Shown: in pieces, positions 50,857 to 63,013 of the stretch | How positions within the stretch are numbered: the first letter of the stretch is position 1 | Layout: every line of letters starts with the position of its first letter | NCBI GenBank assembly: GCA_023105745.1 | Contig: JALGQZ010000015.1 | Coordinates: 1,676,999 to 1,740,998 of the forward strand | Direction: 5' to 3' | Source: Austropuccinia psidii | Taxonomy: Eukaryota; Basidiomycota; Pucciniomycetes; Pucciniales; Sphaerophragmiaceae | Length of the DNA: 64,000 nucleotides | The notes under the pieces: model-generated | What the model was told of the DNA's origin: nothing | Seen by the model: the letters and a program-made list of their open reading frames with translations, nothing else | Databases searched by the model: none | Translations under genes and position numbers: made by a program

Positions 50857-53270
50857 TGGTTGAAGACAATCCAACAGAAAACAATCAAAGGACTGTTGAA
50901 AGAATGGTGAAAGAGACTTGCCCAAGTTCTCCAACACCAATTGTCACTAAGAAATTAGACTTTCCAGGACCCACTATTCAGGACTCTTAAGGTGAGAACC
51001 TCCTTTATAAATTGCAATAGGAAGAATTCCTGTCCTGAAACCTTCTTATTTCTTATTTCTTAAATTATGATTACCAGAAGAGGCTCCCAATACTTCAACC
51101 AATCAGATGGAGCTGGACTTAGAGGTAGAATTGATCCCTCCAAAGGGAAAAGTAAGAGCAAAATCCACACAAGGAAGTGCAATATCCCAAAGGCAAGCCC
51201 CAGAGATGCCCATGATTTCTGAACCAGAGTTAGAAGTATATATGAGTAAATCTAACAGGGACAAATCATATTCAGAGGGCTCAAATAGACATATACATGA
51301 GCCAATACAAACAGTATTACATGGTGTACAAGGACAAAGATTGGGAAATATTTCCCCAAATACACCAAGGAGTGATGAGCTCCTGGCACATCCTCAAATG
51401 TTTCCTCACAGTGGAGGAGATAGTGGTAGACTCCAATGGATAGAATCCACTGTCATCCAAGCCTCAAATCAAAAAGATCAAGGAGTACCACTTCAACAAG
51501 AGGGAGGCAAGGAAGGAAGAAGACGCAGTAGCTTCTACCAGCAAGCCTCAAGTCAACCAACCTCCCCAAGAAGGGAAGAAGAACAAGAAAAAGAATTGGA
51601 GGAAACCATATTCCCCAAGCTACAGGATCCCAAAAATCCAAAAAGATGCCATGGAAAATGTTTTCAACATGGCCAGAACTTCAATGGAATTCAAAGACAA
51701 GGAGGAGCAAAGAATGAGACGATCCCATTTCCCAAAGAAATAAACTTATCTCCTGATGTTGTAAATACTTTAACAGAGCTTGAAGACAGTATTTTACCTC
51801 TTAAAGACATTCAAAATAGCTTATTATCTTTACAAGAAATAAATAATAGCTTATCATATTTGACAAAAATAGTTGTACAAAATAAAAAAGAAGTTGATAA
51901 CATTAGATTTATGGTTGAAAATAATAAACCATAAGCTTTAATTGAAAATACTCAAACATTGATACAAGGACAACAAATATTGTATAAATATATAGAAGAT
52001 ATCAAAAATGAAACTTTGACAATCAATTATGATGTGAGTATTGACAATGTTACAGAAAAATTGAACAAATTAAGTATTTCTGTAGAAAGATTTGAAGAAA
52101 AGACTTCATCACACCAGAAATTACTTTTAGACCATGTGGAAAAAAGTGATGAAACAAGAATGCATCTGAAAGATGATATTCAAAGTGAAATAAGGCTTAT
52201 CACTGAAAAAATGACTAAAATTAATGAGGCTAACTCAAATATGCCAAAGTTATCAGCTTCACTTTCTCACATAAGAAGCTCTGTTAAACCAAAAGAGGAA
52301 TTAACAAATCCATTCATAAAAGACTTGAGTCACCAAGACAATAATCAAGCCTTAATGAAGGAAGCACCTCCATTGAAAGAATGGCCAAAATTCACAGGAG
52401 AAGGTGAATATGACCATATGTCATTTATCAAGACAATTGACATGATACAAGAAGATTATGCCATACCAGATGAATTAATCACTGCAAGATTACACTCATT
52501 GTTTGAGAAATCCACAAAAAGATGGTATTATGGCATAAGACAAACAAATGGCAAAAAAACTGGTCTTGGTGGAAACAAGAAATAATCACCAAGTGGGCTA
52601 ATGATGCATGGAGGTAAAAAATAGAAAATGCATTTTAAAACTCCTTCTTTGACCCAGAAAAAGATAAACCTTTGACTTGGTTCTTAAAACAAGCTGAAAG
52701 ATTAAATGCGCTGTACCCAGCCAGAAATGTCACAAAAAATGGTACACATGAAAATACTTAAAAATGTGGAGGTGAATTGGAACATTCCCTGAGAAGCAGG
52801 TGTATGGAAACCATGCTCCACAGAGGAGTAGATCAATGCACTAGAAGACATAGTTACAAGGACAAAAATTGGTACAACTTGGAAAAAATTGGACATTAAA
52901 AGTCCAAATAAGCCATTTATCAAAAAAGATAACTCAAAAGAAGCTTTCAAGCCCAATACATCCAACAATAATGAGCAAAGAAAATGCCATAAAGGTGGAG
53001 TTATTGGACACTTAGGCATTAAATGCCTAAAAAGGGAAAAAATCAATGAAATTGTGGAAACAGAAAGCCAAAATGACAAAGAAGACAAATCTGACTCTGA
53101 AACAGAGACATAAGAGTCAGAAACTTCTGAAAGTGATAAAATTGATATAATTAATGCACAAATTAATAATATTGATATAATTTATGAAGTACTAGATGTT
53201 AACTCAAACTTACCACAAGTTGGAACAGCTGACACAAACCTGACAAATGTTCAAGATTCCAAACTGTAGA
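50857..53270 (+). pseudogene. gag: Decayed gag of the family-C element, spliced 5' exon
   Basis: A short exon (50857-50991) and the main part from 51078 join in phase across an 86-nt intron with donor AAG/GTGAGA and acceptor TACCAG. A TAA at 50988-50990 now lies in frame before the donor. The main reading has another in-frame stop at 51932-51934, continues in the same frame to 52585, then shifts frame near 52550. Residues around 52375-52520 are the capsid-like core (WPKFTGEGEYDHMSFIKTI). The zinc knuckle near 52987 has lost one Cys (CHKGGVIGHLGIKC). The reading is then cut by a solo LTR at 53281. Confidence 0.8.
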
Positions 53271-53280
53271 AAACCAAACC

Positions 53281-54713
53281 TGTCAGCCTGTGACTCAAAA
53301 CCAGAGCACAAGCATGATAGCCAAATACCATAAACCAATGGTATAGCCAAGACACACCAAAACATGGAGCTGAGCAAAATCAGCTCAAAAGGTATCAAAA
53401 GAAAGAGGAAAGTCACCCCTTTCCAAATATACAAGTTTCATCATCAAAGGACAAAGAATAACAAAGTTATTCCTGCTCAAAGTTTTTGCTGAGCATAAAC
53501 CTTAATTTTCACCTCTCCTCTGAAATACAGAGTAAGAGGCCTAACCCCATCAAATGGGTATGCAAAATGAAGCTCTAAGCCAGGGCTATCCAATAGTACC
53601 AACCAAACTGAGCTAGCACCAGTATTACAGAAGGTATGATCAAATTAAGGCCAAATAAGGGTTAATAAAGCATTCACCTCTCATCTAACTTCTACGGTTT
53701 TAGTGTGAGATACCTAAAGTGGGGTCTTTTTGGAAAGTTCACAATCAGGGCTATTTGATGGTGCAATTAATGTCCCCATACCGTATCTAGAACAAAAGCT
53801 ATAAGGCAAACAAACCCAATACAGCTTTTGCCTTAAAACATGCACATGTACAAAAGACTTGTACATGGGATAACTTTGTCATATTTAATGATAACCATAC
53901 CAAATAAGGTACCATTGTGTAGACCACATACAGGGCTACACACCAATTCAATTTTGAGGTTGATATATCAAGAACTGACAAAGTTAAAGCTGTTGTAAGG
54001 TCAAAGTCCCACATTTTGACCAATACAGCCTTGCCATGGGATAATATCCCATAGCTATGATTATGAGGTGTCAAACTGATGAAGAAGCTTGTTTTTACTT
54101 CAATACCTCATAGGTCATTCAATACTGGGGTCCCAAACAGGTTCTGTACAGCATTCTACGCGTCATACTAGCAGAATCAGGCTGTGTGGTCCCAAGATGA
54201 ACATTTTCACCCTGTATTGGTGAAAACAGCCCAGATGTGGTTTCAAAACCACATCTGAGCCCAATACAGGCTATACAGGCCTCTTGTAAGCCACAAGCCT
54301 GTCCTAGAGAGTGAAAAATATTTACTTCCTCTACATGGAAAATTCTAGCCACCTTTTCACCCCATTTCAGGATAAAAAGGGGGCTTTTCACAGCCAGAAA
54401 AGCTTTCCTCATCCTGCTCTCGAATTCCTATGTAGTAAGCTGTCAAAAACAATTTTACTCTTGGAAAAGAATCAGGTTAGACTATGAAATTTAGTATTGT
54501 AGTTCTTATTATAGTAACCCAACTGGTAAGACTGAACCCAGGGCTTTTAGCAGCACTCACCACCACTATTTCTCAATAGTAAAGCCCTTTTTATTTAATT
54601 ATAACCCTTATTATCTTAAAAGCACCTTTATTTTAATCTTTATTAATGTGTCACAAACATAATTAAAGTTGTAACTAGTCTATTTACCACTTTATCATAG
54701 TTTCATCCTGACA
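53281..54713 (+). repeat. Solo LTR, family A, inserted at the gag-protease boundary
   Basis: It starts TGTCAGCCTGTGACTC and ends TCATCCTGACA. The 5-bp duplication AAACC lies at 53276-53280 and 54714-54718. Protease sequence resumes immediately to the right. Confidence 0.95.
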
Positions 54714-54718
54714 AAACC

Positions 54719-56931
54719 TGCAAAAGGAATGGGATATACAGCTGGAAACTCAAGTATAAGTATGGTCATGGTTAATAACCAAGAGGCAAAAGTGAACTTG
54801 GATACAGGAGCATATTGCACCCGTGTTGGTAAAGGATATTTAAGAACAATTGTTCCAGATTGGCCAGAAAAACCTATACCAATACAAGGTGTCAAATTTA
54901 GTAGTGCAAGTGAGAGCATCAAGCCCCTTGGAATAATTAACTTAACACTCATTTTTCCTCACCCTTCAAAATGTGTCAGAATTGAAGTAGAGTTTGTGGT
55001 AATGGAAAACTGTACTAGTAATCACTTCATACTTGGAAATGACTACTTGTCAATCTATGGTATAGATATCTCTAACCAAATAGATAGATATTTTACTATA
55101 GGAGACAACAAAAGACAAAAGGTTGGTTTCTTAAATAACAAAAAACAAATTCCAGTTATAAGGAATGAAGAAAAAAGTCCAGAAAAGAAACTTTTTATAT
55201 CTGAACAACATAAGAATGCAGAATTCAATGAAGATTTAACAGAAAAAATGAAAGATAAATTGATTGACCTCTTATTGAAGTATAAAAATGCCTTTGAAAC
55301 TGACAAAGAGCCACTAGGTGTCATAATTGGGCATGCAGTAGATATAATTCTTAATGTGGAAAAACCCTACCCACCTTTATTAAGGAGACCTGCTTACCCA
55401 GCTAGTCCAAGGGCTATAGAAGCCTTGGAGGCACACATTAAAGAACTAATGGACCTCGGAGTATTAAGGAAAGTAGGACATAATGAACAGGTAGAAGTCA
55501 CTACACCTGTAATTATAACTTGGCATAATGGAAAATAAATAATGGTAGGGGACTTCAGAGCCCTGAACACCTATACCATCCCTGACAAATACCCAATACC
55601 CAGAATCCATGAGACATTGACACAATTGTCACAAGCTAAGTTCATCACAGCCATGAATTCTCTAAAGAGTTCTGATCAAAATGTCTTAACAGACAATGCC
55701 AAGAGACTACTGAGAATAATAATCCACTGTGGAATTTCTGAATACTTAAGAATGGCATTTGGTATAAAGAATGCACCTTCCCATTATCAAAGGAGGATGA
55801 ATACCATATTTCCTGAAGAATTATCAGAAGGATGGTTAATTATATATATTGATGATATCATAGTTTGCTCAGAAATTTGGCAAAATCACCTCACAAGAAT
55901 AGAAAGGGTACTACAAAAAATAGTGCAAGTAAATATGAAGATTTCCTTGAAAAAGTGTCATTTTGAATATAGTGAACTAAAAGCACTAGGACATGTTGTA
56001 TCTGGACTTAGCCTAGGTATATAAAAGAATAAAGTAGCAGCAGTACTACTTAAGCCAATGCCTCAAAGCAAAAAAAATGCAATCATTTCTAGGATTTTCT
56101 GGTTACTATAGACAGCATATAAAGGACTTTGCAAAAATTGCCAAATCCTTGTATAAGATATGTGACCAACAAACAGTCTATGAAATGACAGAAGAAAGAG
56201 TCAAAGCATATGAATAATTGAAAAACTCCTTAACAAATGCCCCATTTCTTCAAATGCCAGATGGGAAACTACCCTTTAAGCTTTACATTGATGCTTGTGG
56301 AGAAGGACTAGGTGCTGCACTACACCAGACACAAACCATCAATGATAAACCAGTGGAAGTACTAATTTGTTTTATTTCAAGACAGATAAAGCCAACAGGG
56401 GCAAGATATGGAGCAAGCCAAATGGAATTCCTCTGCTTAGTGTGGGCTTTAGAAAAATTACACTAGTACCTGGATGGAACAGTATTTGATGTGATTACAG
56501 ACTGTAATTCTGTAAAATCTCCATTAAATATGAAAACTCCAAATATACATATGATGAGATGTCAAATTGCTATCCAAAAATATAGAGGAAATATGACTAT
56601 TGCTCATAAATCTGGTAATATTTATAAAACTTCAGATGGTCTTAGCAGATGGGCTCTAGCAAATACTCCTGAAAATCCAGCATGGGTACCACAGGAGGAG
56701 CACCATATAGAAGGGATATGTGTCACAGACATTGGCACAGAATTCTTCAACCAAGCTAAAGAAAGCTACAAAATAGATAAGAATTTCCATATCTTAAGCC
56801 AAATTCTAATGAAAGACTGCAAAGACCCATCAATTTCATCAAAATTAGATGAAATATGCAAAAAGGAATATGATGAAGGAAGTGTGACCCTTAGAGGTAT
56901 TTTCATATACCAAAAAGACCACCAAAGATAA
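54719..56931 (+). pseudogene. pol: Decayed pol of the family-C element: protease, RT, RNase H
   Basis: The protease has its active site LDTGA near 54802 and the flap region FVVMENCTSNHFILGNDYL. The RT N-terminus (KPYPPLLRRPAYPASPRAIE) runs to a stop at 55536-55538 and resumes at 55542. The first catalytic Asp position reads FITAMNSLKSS, so Asp has become Asn, while YIDD is kept near 55848. More stops (56022-56024, about 56215 and 56464) and frame changes follow. RNase H keeps [15 protein letters not shown] and [20 protein letters not shown]. The reading fades after 56931 at the start of the integrase finger domain. No integrase core or 3' LTR is seen, so the element is truncated. Confidence 0.85.
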
Positions 56932-57640
56932 ATAAAATAAATTTATTTATATTATAAAAGTGAAAATTGAAATATAAACACAAATTTATATTTTAAAATC
57001 AAAGTTTAATTATAACTTAAAAATAAAATCACAATAAAATTCAAAATTATGAAATTATATTTTTACTTATAAAAATTAAGTAAAAATGAATTTTTAATAA
57101 AAATTGTGAAGTTAAAATTTTTTTGGTAGAAAGTCATATAAGATGTATTATAGCTTTTTATCCAATAAATAAGCATATAAAAATTATTTCACCATTTGAT
57201 TCCTCATAGAAAATTAGGTGGGTTATCACACCATTGGATTCCTCATAAAAAGTAAAGTGGGGTCACCTCTGAATGAAATTTCTGTAACTCAACTCTCAAT
57301 AAGCTTAAATTAAGTTTTTAGTATTTTAAACACAAAAGTTGAAAATCCTCAAATCTTCACATTAATTCACACTACATGTGGTGTTAACCATCAATTTTTG
57401 TGTTAAAATTGAGGTGTTGTCTTTAGTTTAGAAGTTATGAGCCATTGAAGTATTTTCAATTGAATTCAATTAAAATGTCAAAATGTACCCGTGTATTACA
57501 TAAGTGAACTTTGATTTACATATGAGGTATCATTAATTACTGTATTGTACTGTACAATTCAATTGAATTACATATGTAAATTACAAGTATAATACATGAT
57601 GAGGAATTAAAGGAAAAAATAAATTGGAAAGATTAAAATG
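56932..57640. other. AT-rich stretch, no gene seen
   Basis: It lies between the truncated pol and the next LTR. Two related segments (CATTTGATTCCTCATA near 57195 and CATTGGATTCCTCATA near 57231) are repeated. Part of it may be the beginning of the next LTR. Confidence 0.4.
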
Positions 57641-58717
57641 GGGGGGGAAAAGGAACTCTAGGTCTAAGGGGGAGCCAGACCCCCAAAATCCTTGCTGACA
57701 GGCATGAGATGTCCAAATTCACGCAAAAGTTCATCACTTTTGGCCTGGAATTGAGTCACAGGGTCTGTGACTCAATTGATGATGAGGTTTTGATACCAAC
57801 CAGGTTGGTTTTAACGGCTTCCAAGAGGGTAAAACTACCCTTGCGTTAAAACAATGTTAGTAAAAACATTTTTAACTGGTTTCTACGCCTTTTACACACA
57901 TTGGAACATGTTTTGAAGGCTCTAGACCAGGTATTGCTATAGTAATGGCTGATTTAAGGGTCTAAAATGGCTTAAAATAGCCCTATTTTGGTCCAAACCA
58001 GGGTTCAATGATGCCATAATTTGCTTTTCTGGTGTCAGACTGTTTTTCACGACTGACAAGAGAAAATTTCACTTTTGGAGTAAGAAAATTGATGGCTATA
58101 AAAGAATGTCTTCTTTGCCCCACTTTTCTCTTCATGTTATAATCTTTTCCTTTTATAATTAGTTTAATCACTGTGAAACCAATCAATAAAATATTCCAAC
58201 CACCATTTTCGACTCATTCTCATCCTTTTAACCACGTGAAAAAACATCATAATCATTGTTTGTAACTCTTATAATCATTTTTACCCTGAACTACCCCAAA
58301 AGTGAATTAAAGCATCTTTCATCACTGTTAACTTTGTCACTTTGTTTCCAAATTCAGTCTGGTCACTTTTGGGCTTTTTTTCTCTTTAATATTCTTTTTA
58401 AAGACTTTGTTCTTTAATTAATTGCTTGCAGTTCATTTCTCAAAGAATTCCAATTGAAATTGCTCTTGAAGAAATTTCTTTTGTAGCCTTAAATATCTCT
58501 TGTAGAGTATTTTTGGATAAATTTTTATTCTTGGTAAAACAATGAATCTTTATAATATTATTGTTTTATACTAATAAAGTTATAAACAACAAAGTTGGCG
58601 TGCGTTCTCTTAAAAATAATATTTCTTACTATTTTTAATTGATTTTTACCTTACACCAATTTTGAGGACAGGAAAAGTACTTGATTTTTAATCACAGTTT
58701 CATATCCACACCTTACA
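57640..58717 (+). repeat. LTR, family D; left end uncertain
   Basis: The right end CACACCTTACA is placed exactly by the primer site that follows. A TATAAAAG box at 58097-58104 fits the LTR promoter. No second copy is available to set the left end, which could lie anywhere between about 57.2 and 57.7 kb. Confidence 0.6.
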
Positions 58718-58719
58718 TT

Positions 58720-58737
58720 TGGGGGCCCAGCCGTGAT
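58720..58737 (+). other. Primer-binding site, tRNA-Pro type
   Basis: TGGGGGCCCAGCCGTGAT lies two bases after the LTR end, as at 50354. Confidence 0.7.
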
Positions 58738-58942
58738 ATTTTACCTGTGACATATTATTTTACTCTCATTTGAACCTTTTTCTTATATGGAAAAATTTCA
58801 AAAACATATAAAAAATACTTATAATTCAAAAAAACACATAAAAAATCAATTTTTTTCATATTATAAGTGAGGCTTATATTTTTATTTCTTTTTTGAAATA
58901 ACCTTTTATTACTTAATTAATTGGCTTTTTGATTAATTTTAG

Positions 58943-59455
58943 TGTCTGACAATGTGGTAAGACAAGCAAACATTGAAACAGCCTCAACAGTCACCAGCAT
59001 TATCCCTGCCAGTACTGTTATTGTGACTCAAAATAACCAACCTGAACCAATGTCTTCTGAATTGATTACTTTGGATATAAGTAATACCCTTCAGACAGCT
59101 AAGAATTTGACCAATAGTAGTTTTTTGATGTAAAAATACTATTTTCAGCCTTTTTAATCATAAAATATGCCTTCAACTAGATCAGGAGCCAGCTATAACC
59201 CCTCAAGCACCTCCCAGAAAGGTAATAGACATGATTATGGCAGAAGCCAACCAGATACAGAAAGAAAAGGGTCATTTGATGACTTCCAAACAACTAAAAT
59301 AGGTCATTCTGATGCTGATAATACCATTTTACCTTGACAAAGAGCTGACATTGCCACAAGAAGCCTCAGTGGACATATACAAAGCCAGCCACAAAGCATA
59401 CAACAATGCCCTGCAGTACAAGGAGTACCAGATCCTTGCATATCTGTGGAAAAAC
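58943..59455 (+). pseudogene. gag: Gag start of the family-D element, cut by another element
   Basis: An upstream exon-like reading (58943 to about 59133, after acceptor ATTTTAG) precedes a gag beginning at ATG 59167 (MPSTRSGASYNPSSTSQKGN). The latter has an in-frame TGA at 59335-59337 and then RADIATRSLSGHIQSQPQSI. It stops at 59455, where the LTR of the minus-strand element begins. The MP.TRSGASYNPS opening is one I associate with gag of rust gypsy elements. Confidence 0.7.
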
Positions 59456-61380
59456 TGTAAGATGTGACTATGAAACTGATGATAATATTACTATTAATCA
59501 ACAGTACTATGTCTGTTCTTATGAAATATAATAATAAAGTATTATTATAACCACAATTAAATAATTAAAAAAAATTATTTCTTTCACGTGTTAAACACTA
59601 CTAGTGATTTTAACAGTGAGCAAGTAATTGTCTACTAGAATCAATTACCAGAAGAACTTAATAATAAAAACTTCTTTATTAAAATAATAAAATTATTTTA
59701 AGATATAATTATCTTTTGCAAGAATAATTATAAAGATAATTCTTGAAGAAAACTATTACTAGAGAAAAACTTTAAGAATTAAGAATAAATGACTCACTAA
59801 TACTCCAAAGAACTTATTGATAGATAAGAGTAGAGAAATTTGACGTGGAATTGTGGATTTTAAGGGATCAAAAGGATTTATAACAGTATTACAACAATAT
59901 ATAGTTGTATTCTATGATTTCACGTCTTTCTGGATGATTCTGAAAGATTTAAAATACTTAAGAATAGCTTTAACTAATACTTACTTGTTGGTAATAATGA
60001 TTTAATAAATTGATAAGATGATGATACGGAAAAAACAGCAAGAATAGGCTTCTTTTAAGTCAACAACAGCTCGCAGAGGCGTGCCATGGAGCAAACTGAA
60101 AAACCAGTGAGTGAGAAAACAATAAACCCTTTTGGATTAATGATTGCATCATCTGTTGTCACGTAAGATTATCATAATTACTTAATTGATGCTTTTACGT
60201 GACTACCAACCCCAATATGGTTAAGAATAAAAGGAGTAACATCTGTAAATCTTCTTTTATTTTAGAATAATCATTGATTTCTCAAAGTTATCAATGTTAT
60301 TACCAATTTCATCACAGGTTGTAATTTCTGTGAAATTTTGAAGATTCAGTGTTTCACGTGGAATGGTCAAAAATGGACTGTAAGTAAAACTTTTAATTTT
60401 ACTAGTAAAACCATAATTCTTTTTGGTTGTACCATAGATAATACAGTTCTTCATTGGTCCTGAAAGTTTCAGGAAGATTCATTAAGAATTGTATTTTTAA
60501 TGAATTTTTGAAGTTTTTACCTCGTTTCTACGTAGAATTGCAAATAGCAGTATTTTGCTGGTTGCTATGAGGTAAATCAATGAATATGGATCCCAAAAGG
60601 GTTTAATTACTCTTTTAGGGTCTAGTCATGGAAAGTCATCAAGAATTGACGTGGTTACAGGAGCCTAAGTAGCTTATTACCTCCTTGGCACGTCAAAATA
60701 GCAGGTTATTTGCTATTTTTCTTATGATTACAGTAGGTGTAACTTGGTAACCAAGTTCCCAAAGAGTTTTAGTTTACCAATTGGGCCAAGATGAGCCATG
60801 GATCCATGCTCTGGAGCTATCCACGCCTCTGAGGCCTCAGAAGTTGGGTACCCTGGCTCTCTTTGATGTCTTTTGTCCCCCTTGCTTAATTTTTACGTCA
60901 AAATAGTAATTTAAGCTTAAAGTGAGATATCCACTATGCGTGTACCAAAAGTCTATGTAAGAATACCATAATATTAAGTGCTCAAAACATGCATAACACT
61001 ATTCTTAGTGTATAAGTAACATGGGATTTCTCACTTTCCCATTATTTTGGCTAAAAATCAAGAAAAACAAAAATTTTCACGGATCTTTTATGTGGTATTA
61101 ATGATGTGGTATTGAAGTATTTTCCATTTTACCACCTTAAATACTTAAATTGAGCTTATTCACTCTATGGAGCTACCCTAGGTGAATTTTTGTGTAGAAT
61201 CCAAATCTGGTCTTAAATCCATGGATTTACTTACTCAATAAAAAGTTATTCATCTTTTCTGAAATTAAAAATGATGAATTTTGGATATATGCATGACTTA
61301 TGAGTTTTGCATAATTCAAAATTTCTTTTTAAGATAATTGTGGCCTATTTGGGTATGTAAAATATACCTCAAGGCTCACA
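59456..61380 (-). repeat. LTR, family B, 3' LTR (1925 bp)
   Basis: On the plus strand it reads TGTAAGATGTGAC...AAGGCTCACA. It is the reverse complement of the solo LTR at 38803-40719, with scattered differences. Confidence 0.9.
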
Positions 61381-61394
61381 TTCCCTCCCACCAA
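61381..61394 (-). other. Polypurine tract of the family-B element
   Basis: The minus strand reads TTGGTGGGAGGGAA immediately before the LTR start TGTGAGCC. Confidence 0.75.
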
Positions 61395-61519
61395 AAAATA
61401 AAATTGTACTACAATTTTATTAGTGATAAAAGAATAAGGCCCCAAAGGGGGTAATGTCCACTGTCCAACCTCTTCACATTACTCAGATCAAGTAATTTAA
61501 AGCACATTTATAGACATAT

Positions 61520-63013
61520 TCAGGCTTGTGGCCTTCTTTCATGTCTAAATCTTCTTAAGAGTTTATCTGAGTCAGGTATTTCTGATTCTGCAATCCATTC
61601 ATCTTCATGTACTGGATTTCTATATCTGACAAGATATTCTCTTTGATTTTTACCCCTAAGTCTCCTTTCTTTCATGACTTTCTTTATCTTTTTGTCTTCA
61701 TTCTGTTCCACAGGTGGTACAGTTAAAGGAGTTGGGTTTCTTAAAGGAAACAATTCTTTATCAGCTGGTTGATAAGGTTTTATAAAGCTGACTGGAAATG
61801 TGGGGTGTTTATTTTCCAATTCACCACTTAATTCCACTTGAACTGCATTGGTTCCATGTAAAGCAACAATAACAAAAGGTCCTACATAAGAATCTTTAAG
61901 TTTCTTTGGGCCTTTGATATTATTAAAATTCAAGGTTGAAACTAGCACTAAGTCCCCTACTTTGAAGTCTGGTACTTCATGACTCTTGTCCCACTTCTGT
62001 TTTGCATAATCAAAAGCATCATCCATACTCTGTTTTGCATGATGTTTTACTTTATCAAGCATTAATTTGAAGCTGGAAGCTGTAGGATGAATGTCAATCA
62101 AGTCTTTCCTCAGTGTGTCTGCTGGGAGTCTTGGATTCCATCCTTTCTCTAACATAGCAGGAGTTTGTCCTGTGGAAGAATGGACTGATGTCTTGTATGC
62201 CAGTTCTAATGCAGGTATCAGAGTGCACCAGTCATGGGTAAAGCCATCTGAGTCTTTGAATTCTAATCCATAAGCACAAAATCTCCTGATCATGTCTTCT
62301 AAAGTTTGAATCATCCTCTCTGCTAGCCCATCTGTTTGAGGGTGATATGCTGTAGAGAATGATAACTTAGTCCCAAACAATCTATGAAGATTGGTCCAAA
62401 GTGCAGATGTAAACTTGGGGTCTCTGTCACTTATGATATTCTTAAATAACCCTGTATGAGAAATAACTCTACTCCATAAAAGAAGAGCTGTATCCATAGC
62501 AGTGTCATCTTTATGACATGGTAAGAATATGGGAGTTTTGCTATATCTGTCTACAATGACTAAACAAGCATTATAACTTTTGTCACCACTTGGAGGAAGT
62601 GCTGTGACCCAATCCATGTGAACAACTTCCCAAGGGGATTTTGGTTCTTGAATATGGATCATCAATCCAAATTTCTTGCCTGTATTCCTGTTTGCTTTTT
62701 GGCATCTATCACAGGTATGGCAATATTCAATGGTTTCTTTTCTCCAAGATGGCCACCATGCACAGTTCTTCACCTTTTCAAGTGTTCTGTCTTCTGATAG
62801 GTGTCCAGAGTAAATGCTATCATGGCATTCATGAAGAATGGTATTGATAAGCAATCTACTACACAGTGTCATCACACAAGAATGTTTCGTTCTATGGTAA
62901 ATAATCCCATCAAACAAGTGAAATCTTCCTTCAGAATAGGAATTTTTCCAAACTTCATCAAGTGCATTAACTAAAGATGTATCTTTGCAGTCTTTATCTA
63001 ATAAAGAAGTCAA
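61520..63013 (-). CDS. pol: Ty3/gypsy integrase with C-terminal chromodomain (497 codons of pol)
   Basis: An open reading that forms the last part of pol. The HHCC zinc finger spans His64, His71, Cys101 and Cys104 ([12 protein letters not shown]...CDRC). The catalytic triad is Asp134 (MDWVTALPP), Asp196 (SDRDPKF) and Glu232 (GLAERMIQ), with 35 residues between the last two, the D,D(35)E spacing of integrases. A GPF/GPY-type linker ([13 protein letters not shown]) and, at the end, a chromodomain-like segment ([20 protein letters not shown]) follow. Integrase inserts element cDNA into chromatin, and chromodomains guide some Ty3 elements to marked nucleosomes. The first Met shown is internal: the true protein continues upstream across a frameshift near 63073. 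Confidence 0.85.
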   Translation of the reverse strand: MTSLLDKDCKDTSLVNALDEVWKNSYSEGRFHLFDGIIYHRTKHSCVMTLCSRLLINTILHECHDSIYSGHLSEDRTLEKVKNCAWWPSWRKETIEYCHTCDRCQKANRNTGKKFGLMIHIQEPKSPWEVVHMDWVTALPPSGDKSYNACLVIVDRYSKTPIFLPCHKDDTAMDTALLLWSRVISHTGLFKNIISDRDPKFTSALWTNLHRLFGTKLSFSTAYHPQTDGLAERMIQTLEDMIRRFCAYGLEFKDSDGFTHDWCTLIPALELAYKTSVHSSTGQTPAMLEKGWNPRLPADTLRKDLIDIHPTASSFKLMLDKVKHHAKQSMDDAFDYAKQKWDKSHEVPDFKVGDLVLVSTLNFNNIKGPKKLKDSYVGPFVIVALHGTNAVQVELSGELENKHPTFPVSFIKPYQPADKELFPLRNPTPLTVPPVEQNEDKKIKKVMKERRLRGKNQREYLVRYRNPVHEDEWIAESEIPDSDKLLRRFRHERRPQA

